Below are positions 24,101 to 30,345 of a DNA stretch of 64,000 nucleotides, one piece after another. The stretch's first letter is position 1; every line of letters begins with the position of its first letter. Origin of the DNA: Rhynchonema sp. JSB1_4 (taxonomy: Eukaryota; Nematoda; Chromadorea; Monhysterida; Xyalidae). The notes below the pieces were generated by a model. The model was not told the DNA's origin. It did not search any database and saw only the letters and a list, made by a program, of their open reading frames with translations. The position numbers and the translations under genes were made by a program. The stretch lies in NCBI GenBank assembly GCA_030248065.1, contig JASAMV010000311.1, positions 1-64,000 on the forward strand, read 5' to 3'.

Positions 24101-26050
24101 TCTTGGTACGCGCGTAGGGCTCGTTCCGACGCGGTGCTGCATTGCAAAAATGCCGAACACTGTATTCATAATGACCGATAAATTTCCCGAGATAATCCCC
24201 CGTAGGTAATGACATACAGAGAGAGGCGGCGGCATCGTTCTCTACAATCAAAAAATTTTCCTGTTTTCCTTTTTTGTGTCGATAAAGAATTCTGTTCACC
24301 TTTTCGCGCGTCGCATGTGTGCCATCGCTCCGGTGCGAGCGATCTTGTGCAACGAGAACAGATAGTGGCCGTCGGCGCAGATGTGCTGCTCAGATTCGAA
24401 CAAACGTGGCGATTTGCGGATGCCGCTTTTCGCTGTGCAGAATTCGGAACACATTCTTCGGTCAACGTCAGGAGTGTCCAAGAACTACGAGAGGGGCTGG
24501 TCCCCATGGTATAGTAATCAACTGATTAGTATAGTGGTATTGGTATGTCGAAAAGTTTCTCTACGTATTGGTTCAAGTAAAGAGATTACGGCCAAGTGCA
24601 AACTCACTGACAACACCGGTGTGCCATTCGGGCCAACTGAACGGATGGTTGTCCGGAATTTGACACTCGCCCTGCCGCTTGCCGTCAACGAATATCTTTA
24701 GACCATGGTACTGATTGCGCTTTTTACTCTCACATTTATTGATCTCATATTTGATCTCTGCAATACAAGCACGGTTGCTGGATTCAACTGTATTAGTGTA
24801 GGTAATGAGTGTGCATACTGTACATCGCTTGTTGACGAAATTGCATTTGAACGGAAATTATAAATAGAAAAATATCCATAATTTTAATGAAACATACCTT
24901 GGTTATCCCTTCCTTGAATAATCCACGAGCACACTCTCGCCCTGATGTAGCCTTCGCTAAAACGGAAAGGATACTATAGGTACATACCATATTGCATATA
25001 GTAGCTTCTTATTGATTCTGTTGGAAGTGGTCTGAACAGCACTCACGATATTGAGACAGCCTGAATAGCCTGTCGTTGTTTCCTGATGTTCGGCCCAACC
25101 AATGTGGCCCATGGCGCGTCCAGATATCGCATCGCTGTATAGGTGCACTTGCCCAGGTCGGGTGCCTTGTCCTCCGCATAGCAGCAACGCCATTGAATGC
25201 TGCAATGGTGGAAGCTTCGTGCGTCTCCAATGTGACACGTTCATGTGTTTGCAATTTAAAGGAAGGTTACTGTCCTTTATCGGCGCGATGTACTACTTTG
25301 CTGTGTGATGCGAATAATACTAAAAATTCTCAGCCCAACCCGCACCATGCGCCGCGGTTCAGAAGCTTTTTTCGCACCGGAACTATGTACTTACATAGCG
25401 GAAATGTGATCATATTCGATCGATTTTGCAGACACGCACAACATTACGAGGCTGTTATTGAACTCACAATCGTTTCTGTCCGACAGCCGTGCTGATCAAT
25501 CGCGTTCTGAACCCGGCCACATACTCGTCACACGTGCAGCTGATACTGTGATCATCCAGAACCAAATTCTGACCGCCGATAACAAACGGTCGTTTGACTT
25601 TGCATAACGGCGGATTCGACTGAATGCGAATTATTTTTCATGTCTATACGCACAGATATCTTCAAGTCAAACTTGAAATGATCTTAGAGCTATTGGCTTG
25701 GCGTGGTCACCAAATTTAATTCGTGATACTCCCAACAAACCCGTATCGGTTGGGCGGTGAACTTTTCGCAAACCACCGTCAGTCCAAAATCCGTTGGTTT
25801 GGCCGTGCCCTCTGTTCCTGCCTTCTCAAAGGTCATATCTGCGACGTACTGTCCCGGAGGGCAGAAGTACTGAAAAATGAGCAAAAATGAAGTTGTTTTT
25901 GTGAGCAGGCAAGTCAGCCAGTTTGACAAGAATAATCTTTAAGCCCCAGGACCAGACTACCTGTCCATCACGTTCACCAGGTTGTGAGCGCATTTGGCGA
26001 CTGGCGCCCTCGATTCCATGAATGTTCAGCAATACAACCAGCAACAACAT
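1645..26050 (-). CDS. Large mosaic extracellular protein: signal peptide, dermatopontin-like, TSP1 x6, CCP-like modules, hydrophobic C-terminus
   Basis: Gene model of 30 exons, read from high to low coordinates: 26050-25961, 25869-25711, 25619-25468, 25199-25047, 24956-24898, 24757-24612, 24484-24300, 24136-23956, 23727-23609, 23424-23227, 22974-22464, 22143-22030, 21940-21676, 21419-21261, 21067-20909, 20697-20539, 18413-18255, 18109-17945, 16778-16623, 15913-15828, 14772-14628, 6997-6755, 5104-4982, 4355-4239, 4151-4038, 3949-3837, 3163-3016, 2762-2646, 2232-2088, 1765-1645. Every junction has GT-AG ends and matching phase; the total is 4,761 nt, exactly 1,587 codons with stop. Start ATG at 26050 opens a hydrophobic signal peptide (LLLVVLLNIHGIEG). 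Domain order suggests a secreted or membrane-tethered matrix or adhesion protein; TSP1 and CCP modules usually bind proteins or glycans. The join across the 7.6 kb intron (14627-6998) rests on phase and on continuation of CCP modules. The exact domain combination is unfamiliar to me. Confidence 0.75.
3837..5104 (-). CDS. Exons 23-26: further CCP/Sushi-like modules
   Basis: Exon 23 (5104-4982, CTTPPPTGFQV...AVIKCND) joins exon 24 (4355-4239, GYKFVDP...VTLTCSAAD...GTWTQSPNC) to form one CCP module with a canonical C-N-D-G-Y. Exon 25 (4151-4038, PCSTAQLVDPNSSTQ) joins exon 26 (3949-3837, TTATVTCKSATQ...AGLCGTAVTGGGT), probably a second module. Phases are 1-1, 1-1, 1-1 and 1-0. The intron at 4037-3950 is only 88 bp. 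Both exons of each pair are needed to complete the cysteine pattern. Confidence 0.68.
5455..6522. mobile_element. hAT-like non-autonomous element with 8-bp TSD
   Basis: The tips are CAGGGTTGGATTAAAAAA and its near-complement TTTTTTTTAACCCAACCCTG. It is flanked by a perfect 8-bp duplication, gttcccga (5447-5454 and 6523-6530). CAGGG tips with 8-bp TSDs are characteristic of hAT elements. The interior is AT-rich with no transposase. A PIF/Harbinger-like element (5950-6254) is nested in it. It lies in the intron between the exons at 5104 and 6755. Confidence 0.85.
5950..6254. mobile_element. Harbinger-like foldback MITE, TSD TTA
   Basis: The tips GGCTGTGAGCAGATAAAC and GCTGCTCACAGCC-type complement are flanked by TTA at 5947-5949 and 6255-6257. 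The arms repeat the words gcagataaacgcggaatgcgg and its complement. A related copy sits at 40990-41289. Confidence 0.8.
6755..6997 (-). CDS. Exon 22: complete CCP/Sushi-like module
   Basis: A single phase 1-1 exon of 243 nt encodes VCTKPPTSNTNVNEEPVVGS, then GTAKFTCKTGYVW and PVTC...PPLDWSSIVKCI. The four cysteines, the G-Y after the second cysteine and W before the last cysteine fit a CCP module. The acceptor is gtttttag and the donor att|gtaagt. Confidence 0.8.
7158..7403. mobile_element. Foldback MITE, TSD TTA
   Basis: The tips GTCATAGTGAAAAATGG and CCATTTTCCACTGTGAC are flanked by TTA (7155-7157 and 7404-7406). Internal tandem words gaaaatggaaatg and complements are repeated in both arms. 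The right TTA is also the left flank of the next element. Confidence 0.75.
7407..7625. mobile_element. Foldback end made of ccggtttccgg words
   Basis: Starts TTA|GGCCGCTTTCACAATC and continues with many copies of ccggtttccgg. The complementary end, with ...GATTGTGAAAGCGGCC, is found at 13613. No closer partner is present, so this may be one end of a 6.2 kb element or a truncated copy. Confidence 0.65.
9140..9262. repeat. Left arm of a gggcgagacgggcgag inverted array
   Basis: The stretch gccgatcttcccgacgggcgagacgggcgag is repeated in reverse complement at about 12895-12985. Tandem gggcgaattac and gggcgag words follow. The two arms enclose the small nested gene at about 10-10.8 kb. Confidence 0.7.
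9980..10802 (-). CDS. Small acidic protein gene nested in the large intron (3' exons)
   Basis: Three exons with matching phases: 10802-10647 (phase 1-1, ETTPEAAADAKMKKTLAEAQ...SEAKAKAKANAEKSG), 10405-10280 (phase 1-1, GDVSCLQDIENVDADFSFEP...LPTVAG) and 10104-9980 (MSSSSFVDVESVTPSPDS...TTTRPSHRKRYV, stop TGA). The protein is hydrophilic: an Ala/Lys-rich helix that could form a coiled coil, then Asp/Glu/Ser-rich sequence and a basic tail. It has no signal or membrane segment and looks intracellular. The 5' exons are not identified. The last exon does not join in phase to the CCP exon at 6997, while the CCP exons join each other directly, so I treat this as a separate nested gene. Function unknown. 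Confidence 0.5.
10843..11652. mobile_element. Foldback element with G/C-rich arms
   Basis: The left tip cttaccgtaaaacctaa (10843-10859) and right tip ttaggtttttacggtaag (11635-11652) are complementary. Inside, the arms carry gaattaatagggcccc and ggggaccccagg-type runs facing the same words in reverse. Long ORFs in the G-rich stretch (11222-11610) are by-products of composition. Confidence 0.6.
11653..13434. other. Intron sequence, no supported gene; right arm of the gggcgag array
   Basis: Holds GGGCCGGGCC-rich sequence (about 11700-11920) and the reverse-complement gggcgag arm (about 12890-12985). A minus-strand stretch at about 12530-12421 could be a Cys-containing exon (acceptor cttttacag, donor aaag|gtgaac). 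It does not join in phase to any neighbour, so I do not call it. Confidence 0.4.
13435..13613. mobile_element. Foldback end made of ccggaaaccgg words
   Basis: Runs of ccggaaaccgg end in ccggatgattgtgaaagcggcc|taa. This is the reverse complement of the end at 7407. The flanking triplets are TTA on the left copy and TAA on the right, so they are not a clean target duplication. Confidence 0.65.
13957..14231 (-). mobile_element. MITE, TA target duplication (copy 1)
   Basis: A 275-bp element with tips TTGGTCGCACAATGACTATA / TATAAAGTCATTGTGCGACCAA-type, flanked by TA. It is in opposite orientation to copies 2 and 3. Confidence 0.85.
14284..14558 (+). mobile_element. MITE, TA target duplication (copy 2)
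   Basis: A 275-bp element, the reverse complement of copy 1 at about 90 percent identity by eye, flanked by TA. Its edge lies about 70 bp from the donor of the CCP exon 14628-14772. Confidence 0.85.
14628..15913 (-). CDS. Exons 20-21: first CCP/Sushi-like module
   Basis: Exon 20 (15913-15828) gives CPKTALALGANVNQVSCC and joins in phase 0 to exon 21 (14772-14628), which gives GGKATIQCAANHIW, then LECKADLTWTTEASCIP. The pattern C-P...G..V.C...L.C...L.W....C is that of a CCP module split by a phase-0 intron. The intervening intron holds a MITE copy (15112-15376). Confidence 0.7.
15112..15376 (+). mobile_element. MITE, TA target duplication (copy 3)
   Basis: A 265-bp copy in the same orientation as copy 2, flanked by TA, with slightly diverged tips (TTGGTCGAAC / GCGATCAA). 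It lies in the intron between exons 20 and 21. Confidence 0.85.
15926..16525. mobile_element. Foldback element with about 230-bp arms
   Basis: The left arm ggggtgatatttttgaaacgg (15925 on) and the right arm ending ttcaaaaatatcaccc (16525) are complementary for about 230 bp, including cgcgcgtttctaaacg. A second copy of the family is at 27505-27850. Its left tip is about 12 bp from the 3' splice site of the exon at 15913. Confidence 0.8.
16623..16778 (-). CDS. TSP1 module 6 (exon 19)
   Basis: A phase 1-1 exon of 156 nt: VDCEYTWGAWSGCSVTCGSG, TETRSPTI and C-T-L-D-P-C. The 3' splice site is tgatgtttcag, the repeated word discussed in the findings. Confidence 0.88.
17945..18109 (-). CDS. TSP1 module 5 (exon 18)
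   Basis: A phase 1-1 exon of 165 nt: VDCVSTWSPWQPCSVTCGGG, TQTRTLDIETQ and C-N-E-A-A-C-P. W-S-P-W-x-x-C is the canonical TSP1 opening that can carry C-mannosylated tryptophan. Confidence 0.9.
18255..18413 (-). CDS. TSP1 module 4 (exon 17)
   Basis: A phase 1-1 exon of 159 nt: ADCVFVWGEWSPCSAPCGGG, TRTRSPTI and C-N-T-A-G-C. The usual T of CSxTC is replaced by P. The acceptor (gttgcttcag) lies only about 16 bp from the end of a 1.6 kb foldback element inserted in the preceding intron. Confidence 0.88.
   Translation of the reverse strand, partial: PTVCSYGVSGRRALHRVVAALVPVHPLSVRNRSAPELHVHPTSPNSVTLLDV
18430..20039. mobile_element. Harbinger-like foldback element, 1.6 kb, TSD TTA
   Basis: The tips AGGTGGAGTTATACTTGTCC and GGACAAGTATAACTCCACCT are exact complements, flanked by TTA at 18427-18429 and 20040-20042. 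The terminal arms repeat gaggacaa/tgtccac words. No transposase ORF is seen. It occupies most of the intron between TSP1 modules 3 and 4. Confidence 0.85.
19120..19265. repeat. Minisatellite gtacagtaggtaggttgccgcccc
   Basis: Four units of about 30-45 bp, each containing gtacagtagg...ttgccgcc, lie at about 19137-19260 inside the 1.6 kb element. Confidence 0.8.
20539..20697 (-). CDS. TSP1 module 3 (exon 16)
   Basis: A phase 1-1 exon of 159 nt: VDCVYTWNDWGACSATCGGG, then TRTPDITTPAANGGTACP and C-N-T-Q-T-C. All six TSP1 cysteines are present. The donor is acg|gttagt. Confidence 0.9.
20909..21067 (-). CDS. TSP1 module 2 (exon 15)
   Basis: A phase 1-1 exon of 159 nt: ADCVYTWNDWGACSATCGGG, TRTPTITTQ, and C-N-T-Q-P-C-P. 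Its first half matches module 3 and its second half matches module 1, as expected for recent tandem duplication or gene conversion. The introns on both sides share a conserved block (see findings). Confidence 0.9.
21261..21419 (-). CDS. TSP1 module 1 (exon 14)
   Basis: A phase 1-1 exon of 159 nt encodes one complete TSP1 module: VHCAYTWSAYGACSVTCGGG, then TQTRTPTI and a final C-N-T-Q-P-C-P. The W-x-x-x-x-x-C-S-V-T-C-G core, the TRT beta-strand and six cysteines are present. The second half is nearly identical to module 2. Confidence 0.9.
21676..22143 (-). CDS. Exons 12-13: Gly/Ser/Gln linker and Ala/Gly hydrophobic segment
   Basis: Exon 12 (38 aa, phase 0-0) is Gly/Ser/Gln-rich (GSQTGSQSGPGQSGSSQGG). 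Exon 13 (88 aa) starts with an amphipathic helix (ALQNQLLAQLQAFGL) and continues into about 35 residues made almost only of Ala, Gly, Val and Ile (AAAIAVPVAVGAGAGGIVAL). It then enters the first TSP1 module with LTCP. The segment is long and apolar enough to insert into a membrane, or to form a silk-like or self-assembling stretch. It sits in the middle of what should be the ectodomain, which is unusual. Confidence 0.6.
22215..22440. repeat. MITE-derived sequence filling a short intron
   Basis: The word gctgccgttcgcgcaaacacg, acgcaacaaattgaggtcagcc and ttgttatcatcgtg recur at about 6060-6140, 41100-41180 and 42715-42890. This copy makes up most of the 320-bp intron between exons 11 and 12 of the large gene. 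Confidence 0.6.
22464..24956 (-). CDS. Exons 5-11: Cys/Trp-rich region ending in an Asn/Gln-rich linker
   Basis: Seven exons give about 465 aa. Visible pieces are GLKIFVDGKRQGEC (exon 6, beta-sandwich-like), CSEFC (exon 7), a basic heptad-like helix (exon 8), the Trp-rich NKLWYVAGWRSWW (exon 9) and MMCCESRG (exon 10). Exon 11 is 511 nt long. Its first half has many cysteines (CNDRCYDCDD); its second half is a low-complexity Asn/Gln tract (NQNQNNNQNQQNNQN). I do not recognise a named domain. The first exons may continue the dermatopontin-like fold. Glutamine/asparagine tracts often act as flexible or aggregating linkers; which applies here is unknown. Confidence 0.6.
25047..26050 (-). CDS. Exons 1-4: signal peptide and dermatopontin-like region
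   Basis: Exon 1 encodes 30 aa with a cleavable-looking signal (MLLLVVLLNIHGIEG, then polar residues). Exon 2 opens with YFCPPGQYVADM and ends with VCWEYHELNL. Exons 3-4 carry CTCDEYVAGFRTR followed about 15 residues later by IQWRCCYAED. The order CPxGQ, C-W, YVAGFxxR, W-x-CC matches the repeat pattern of dermatopontin, a small extracellular-matrix protein that binds collagen-associated proteoglycans. Cysteine spacing is imperfect and I cannot run a profile search, so the family call is a pattern-level inference. Phases are 0-0, 0-2 and 2-2, consistent through the block. Confidence 0.6.
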
Positions 26051-27504
26051 TATTCAGACGCTGATTGGCAATATTTGAATGCTGGAGACTTGTATGAAAC
26101 AGATTTTTTCTACGAATTACAGGATCACGCCTGAACAAGGTGATGTGGATATTACCGAGGGCGGAAGCAGGGGACGCATGGGCTATGGGCTAATTTGGTC
26201 AATGTGGGTCCCGCCATTTTTGTCGGGCGAGTTGAAAGCGCCTCCAGATCGCAGCAATCTCACTCAAGCACACTTCAAAAGTCCAAAAATCGGGCGCGTC
26301 GCGCGCTGCTTTCAAACTGCTGTAACCGATTTTTAATGAAATTTGATTGATTGGGAAAAGTTGATTGAAAGTAGTTGATCACGCGTGCAGAAGCGCCATA
26401 TTTTCGAGCGCTCGTATTTTTGTCGCATTTGCGTCGAACCTGTCACATCCTAGAAACTGGATAATAATTACTTTTCGGATATTGACCCCTCGGCTTCAAA
26501 AATGATGGATCCGCCACTGATGGGTACCGTTGATGCACGCCATGCTTGGAAGCATATTACGCACCTTGTGTGACAGCGAAAAATCGAAATTCCGATCTCA
26601 AGCATTGTCATGTGGGAAAGTAATCGTAATATGACTCGGTAACTTGATTATACAACTATAGAATATTATATTTATTGGAAATCGTGTGATTCTAACGATC
26701 ATGTTTACAAGTCGGAGTACGTGCGTTCCGCCAGACCAGTTTTTCATGAAAACAATAAACAGCGTCGTGTTCACAGAATCACACAGATGCGTTACAAACA
26801 TGGTAAACCGTCAGCAGTTACGAAAGCACCGACCCTATGCACACACATGAAAGAGGCCCCAGCTTTAGCTATGCACTTATTTGTTGAGCAGTTATTCTGG
26901 CAAATTGCTTTCCAAACAAAATGTATACCTTTTTTTGCTATCGAGACTACACTGCTACGTCACCAATGGTTTTTACAGCATCATGTTGGGCGAACAGTAA
27001 TGAACAGCATGCTAATTTTTTAAAACTAATTTCAGTTGTTGTTGTAATGCACCTGCACTGCGGTTGTAATTCGCCTCGTGACACTATGGGTTTCGTTATT
27101 TTCACTAGATCGTCATAAGTTCCTGCATGTCTACCATTTGGCCACACAGGATGTCAACTACGCATCTGTGAATAGGAACATTGACAAATAATAGGTTATG
27201 AAGTCCCAGTTTTGCTTTCATTTATTTATTTCTACGGTTTTAAAAAAGATCCATGAAATATCATGTGAATGTACCATAAACCTGTGCTATGGAAATTGAA
27301 AATTTGTTGGGAGACACGTCTACCCTCACATACTGTACATACATGTACATACATGTACCATGTAGTACGTGTATAATGCAGGTACCTATACCTTGGTCAT
27401 GATTTGTGATGCACCATCATAAATTCTTAATGTAAAATAGAACAGCGTTATAACTCATGACTGTGCATCACAGAATAACCAAGCTGTCAACAATCATAGT
27501 TGTA
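26051..27504. other. Region upstream of the large minus-strand gene
   Basis: No exon could be supported. It should contain the promoter of the gene starting at 26050, but I see no clear TATA box. The sequence is AT-rich with short palindromes such as acatgtacatacatgtac at about 27335. Confidence 0.4.
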
Positions 27505-27850
27505 TTGGTGACATTTTCGAAATGGGTGTAAAGCTCAGTTGGGTGTAAAGGTCGGTGGAAAGCTCGGTGGAAACGTCTGGTTCATTTAAGCTGGTTGCAC
27601 AAATCTTTTGAAGGATGGAACAGTAAGTTATAAAAGGCTAGAAATTCATATGTGTATATATCGCTTCAGAACGTTGTTCAACTATAGCCGAAACAGACAA
27701 CGTTGCAAACAAACGATTTACACTTGCACAGCACACTGTAAAAGTTGGCCTTTCATTTATGTAGAAACGCGCGTTTGCGGCCTGCTCAGCGTGCACTGTT
27801 TTTAAGCTTACGCTGAGCAACGTCGAATTTTCTCACACCGAGCTTTCATG
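27505..27850. mobile_element. Second copy of the 16-kb foldback family
   Basis: Shares ttgggtgtaaaggtcggt, ggttcatttaagctggttgca, gcaaacaaacgatttacacttgc and cgcgcgttt with 15926-16525. The arms are shorter and more diverged. Confidence 0.7.
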
Positions 27851-27899
27851 TGGAATTAATAACATTCCATGTTAAATTCCATAGAAAGGGGGCGCCATA

Positions 27900-30196
27900 C
27901 ACACCACGGTGCCCACTTTGAAAAAGCTGAACACTGACTGCTGGGTTGGGGAATGAATTTCTTGGAAAACACGCAGTGCATGAGTAGTGCGGGATCCGTG
28001 CTGTTCGGTGTTCGGAGAACCACCGCGCATAACAGCCGTTACTATCCTTCCGTCGGGTCTAGACGACAGAACGAGTTCCACCGGAATAGACATTATCGAC
28101 GGGCGTTTCACGCCCCCTTCGAAATGACCCAATCGGAGATTGTAGTCAGCCATCCGCAGCTCTCCCTCTGGTTCGAAGTATGGCCACTTCACGATAGGTT
28201 CAATCTGTACGTCGTAGTCGTACTTGTGTTCAGTTTGGTTGGGACCTCCAGTAGCACTTTCAGGCGTGCCACAGCCTGCATCATTCTGGCTGCTCGTACA
28301 GTCTTCAACTGAGGCATCATGCCACACGGTGTGCGTCGTCTTTTTTTTATTCTGGGCGTTTTAATTAGAATCAATCATCAAACGGGATCACTGAGATAAT
28401 CACAGTATCACCGAACGACCAACAAATCTGGGCTAGGCAAAAAAAAGTAAATTAATATCACTGAATTTCACTAAGCGCCAGATCGAGTCGACCCCAGTAG
28501 ATCTTGGTCCATTGGGCGATCTATTATATTCGATCTTGAGCTCCCATCACTCCACTCCAAGTTGCCTCGAAGCTTCAAAGTTCTGGGTGACCAAGGTTGC
28601 TCGAGAGGCCAACACGGTTGTGTTCAGCTGGACTGCTTACATCTTGCCATGGTGCTGTTGTTTCTTTTGGTCCGGTGGATAAAAAGGCAAACATCCATAG
28701 TTATTCAAGGATTGTTTGCGATGAATTTAGGCTCTTCTTGATTGGAATTTGGTAAATTAGTGATGTGGTGGGTAGGATCAGCAGACGAGTTTGGTATGGG
28801 TTACTGTAGTTAGTTGGGATCGGAAGGGATGTGATGAAACTTTCGATTGAAGATTGATCGAAAAGGTAAAATTCTTCGTCGGCAAAAAACCAGGAATCAG
28901 AATCGTCTTGACTGGCACTATGCGCGTCGTCACACGAACCATGTGCGGCAGTGCGGGATAGTCAAGTTTCGGTAGGTCGAAATACCGTGTGCGTTTACTG
29001 AGCGCATTCTCGAGCACATTCGGCATGGACAACATCGGGTCCTTATTCCGACACATATCATCAAATAATCCACTCGTCACGGGTTCGGATCCCTCTTGCA
29101 GTGGCATGCCCGGACGGTGGCGGTCGGCACTTTGGCATCGAGTATCTCGCACATTTCGTCGAGTAATCGACTCGTCTTGGCGGATCTCGGTGACCGTGCT
29201 TTCTCGATCTCATACAATCTGAGAGCCTCGGTAGAATACCGGCCATCATAGTCGCATCTCGGGTACTGATCGAGTGAGATAATGTTCAAATATCCCGCGA
29301 TTCGGGAAACAAGCAGTCGGTCATGGGGTAATTCGCATGGGTACAACCATTTCAACAGATGGTCAATGTACTGATGCGTGGTGAATATGACGTCAGCCAC
29401 GTCGTCGTGCAGTTCCCAGGGTTCGCCTAGTTCGACTGCATTCAGCCAGTCCATTTGCCACGACATTTGGCTTGACTGGTCTTCGAGTTCGTACATATCA
29501 ATCGCGTGCGGTCTGATCGCTTCAGACTCGGACTGATATCTTTCACGGACTCGCGTATGTCCGGTTTCTGTATCCGAACTCACGTAACGGACCCGACGCG
29601 CCGACTGCGGTTGTCCGGTTTTTTGTTTTCCAGTATTCCGCATGGACTTGCTGCGCCGTTCGCGCCTGTCCAGCGTTCGCGTTCACGCGGCTCGATTTGC
29701 CGTCTGACTGGTCCAATTGACCATGACTGCGGCCTTCTGACTGACCGACTTTTCTGCTCGACTTCTGGTCTTCAGAATGACCGTCGGCCCGTTCCGATAA
29801 CTGGGTTTCGCGAAACGAAACATCGCTAGCCTTCACTGACACTCGGTCCACACGCTCCTGTTGATCGGTGGCCTGATGTTTCACAAGGTAAACCGTCTTG
29901 CCCGACTGACCTTTCCATCTGCCCGACTGATCCTGTCGCTGCTCCGATTGGCTGCTGCGATCGTCGGCAGGTTTTGATGGAGATGCCATCTCGCTGCGTC
30001 GAGGCTTGTCACCCGACACGCGGTTGTTGACTCGGGAATTGCCGTTCGACATTTGTTCGTGGCGACGAGAATCGTCGGTCGATTTATGTGAATGGGCCAT
30101 CGGTGTTGCGACGTAGTCAAGCTTCACCGATGAGTCGACGCGCGACGTAGTCAAGCTTTTCGACTGAATTAGTAACCGGCGTTGCGACGTAGTCAA
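27900..30196 (-). CDS. Unrecognised polar protein, open frame changes twice
   Basis: Three long overlapping open stretches on the minus strand look like one coding unit. The first (about 30196-29690) is rich in Ser, Gln, Arg and Asp (DDRSSQSEQRQDQSG, SDGKSSRVNANAG). The second (about 29680-29090) is in the +1 frame and contains a structured-looking acidic and hydrophobic part (VIFTTHQYIDHLLKWLYPCE, LVSRIAGYLNIISLDQYPR). The third (about 29140-28780) returns to the first frame (TSGLFDDMCRNKDPMLSMPN, LDYPALPHMVRVTT). A further exon at about 28290-27900 encodes YDYDVQIEPIVKWPYFEPEG. Gaps between frames are too small for introns. I recognise no family. It may be a gene with assembly indels, a decaying gene, or exons whose borders I have missed. 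Confidence 0.35.
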
Positions 30197-30345
30197 GCTT
30201 CCCCGGTACCTGATCTAGAAAATCTGCAAAAGCTGGAAGTCCCAGTCAGGTTAGGTTAGGTACATAGGCTTATAAATAATACATGCAATAGGACGAACAC
30301 AAACCAAAACCAACGTTGCGACGTAGTCTAGCTTCGCTGATTTAT
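30108..30345. repeat. 17-bp word gcgacgtagtcaagctt, four copies
   Basis: Copies start at about 30109, 30143, 30184 and 30317 (the last with one change). On the minus strand each would encode K-L-D-Y-V-A, but they are not all in one frame, so the repeat looks like a DNA-level repeat. Confidence 0.7.
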
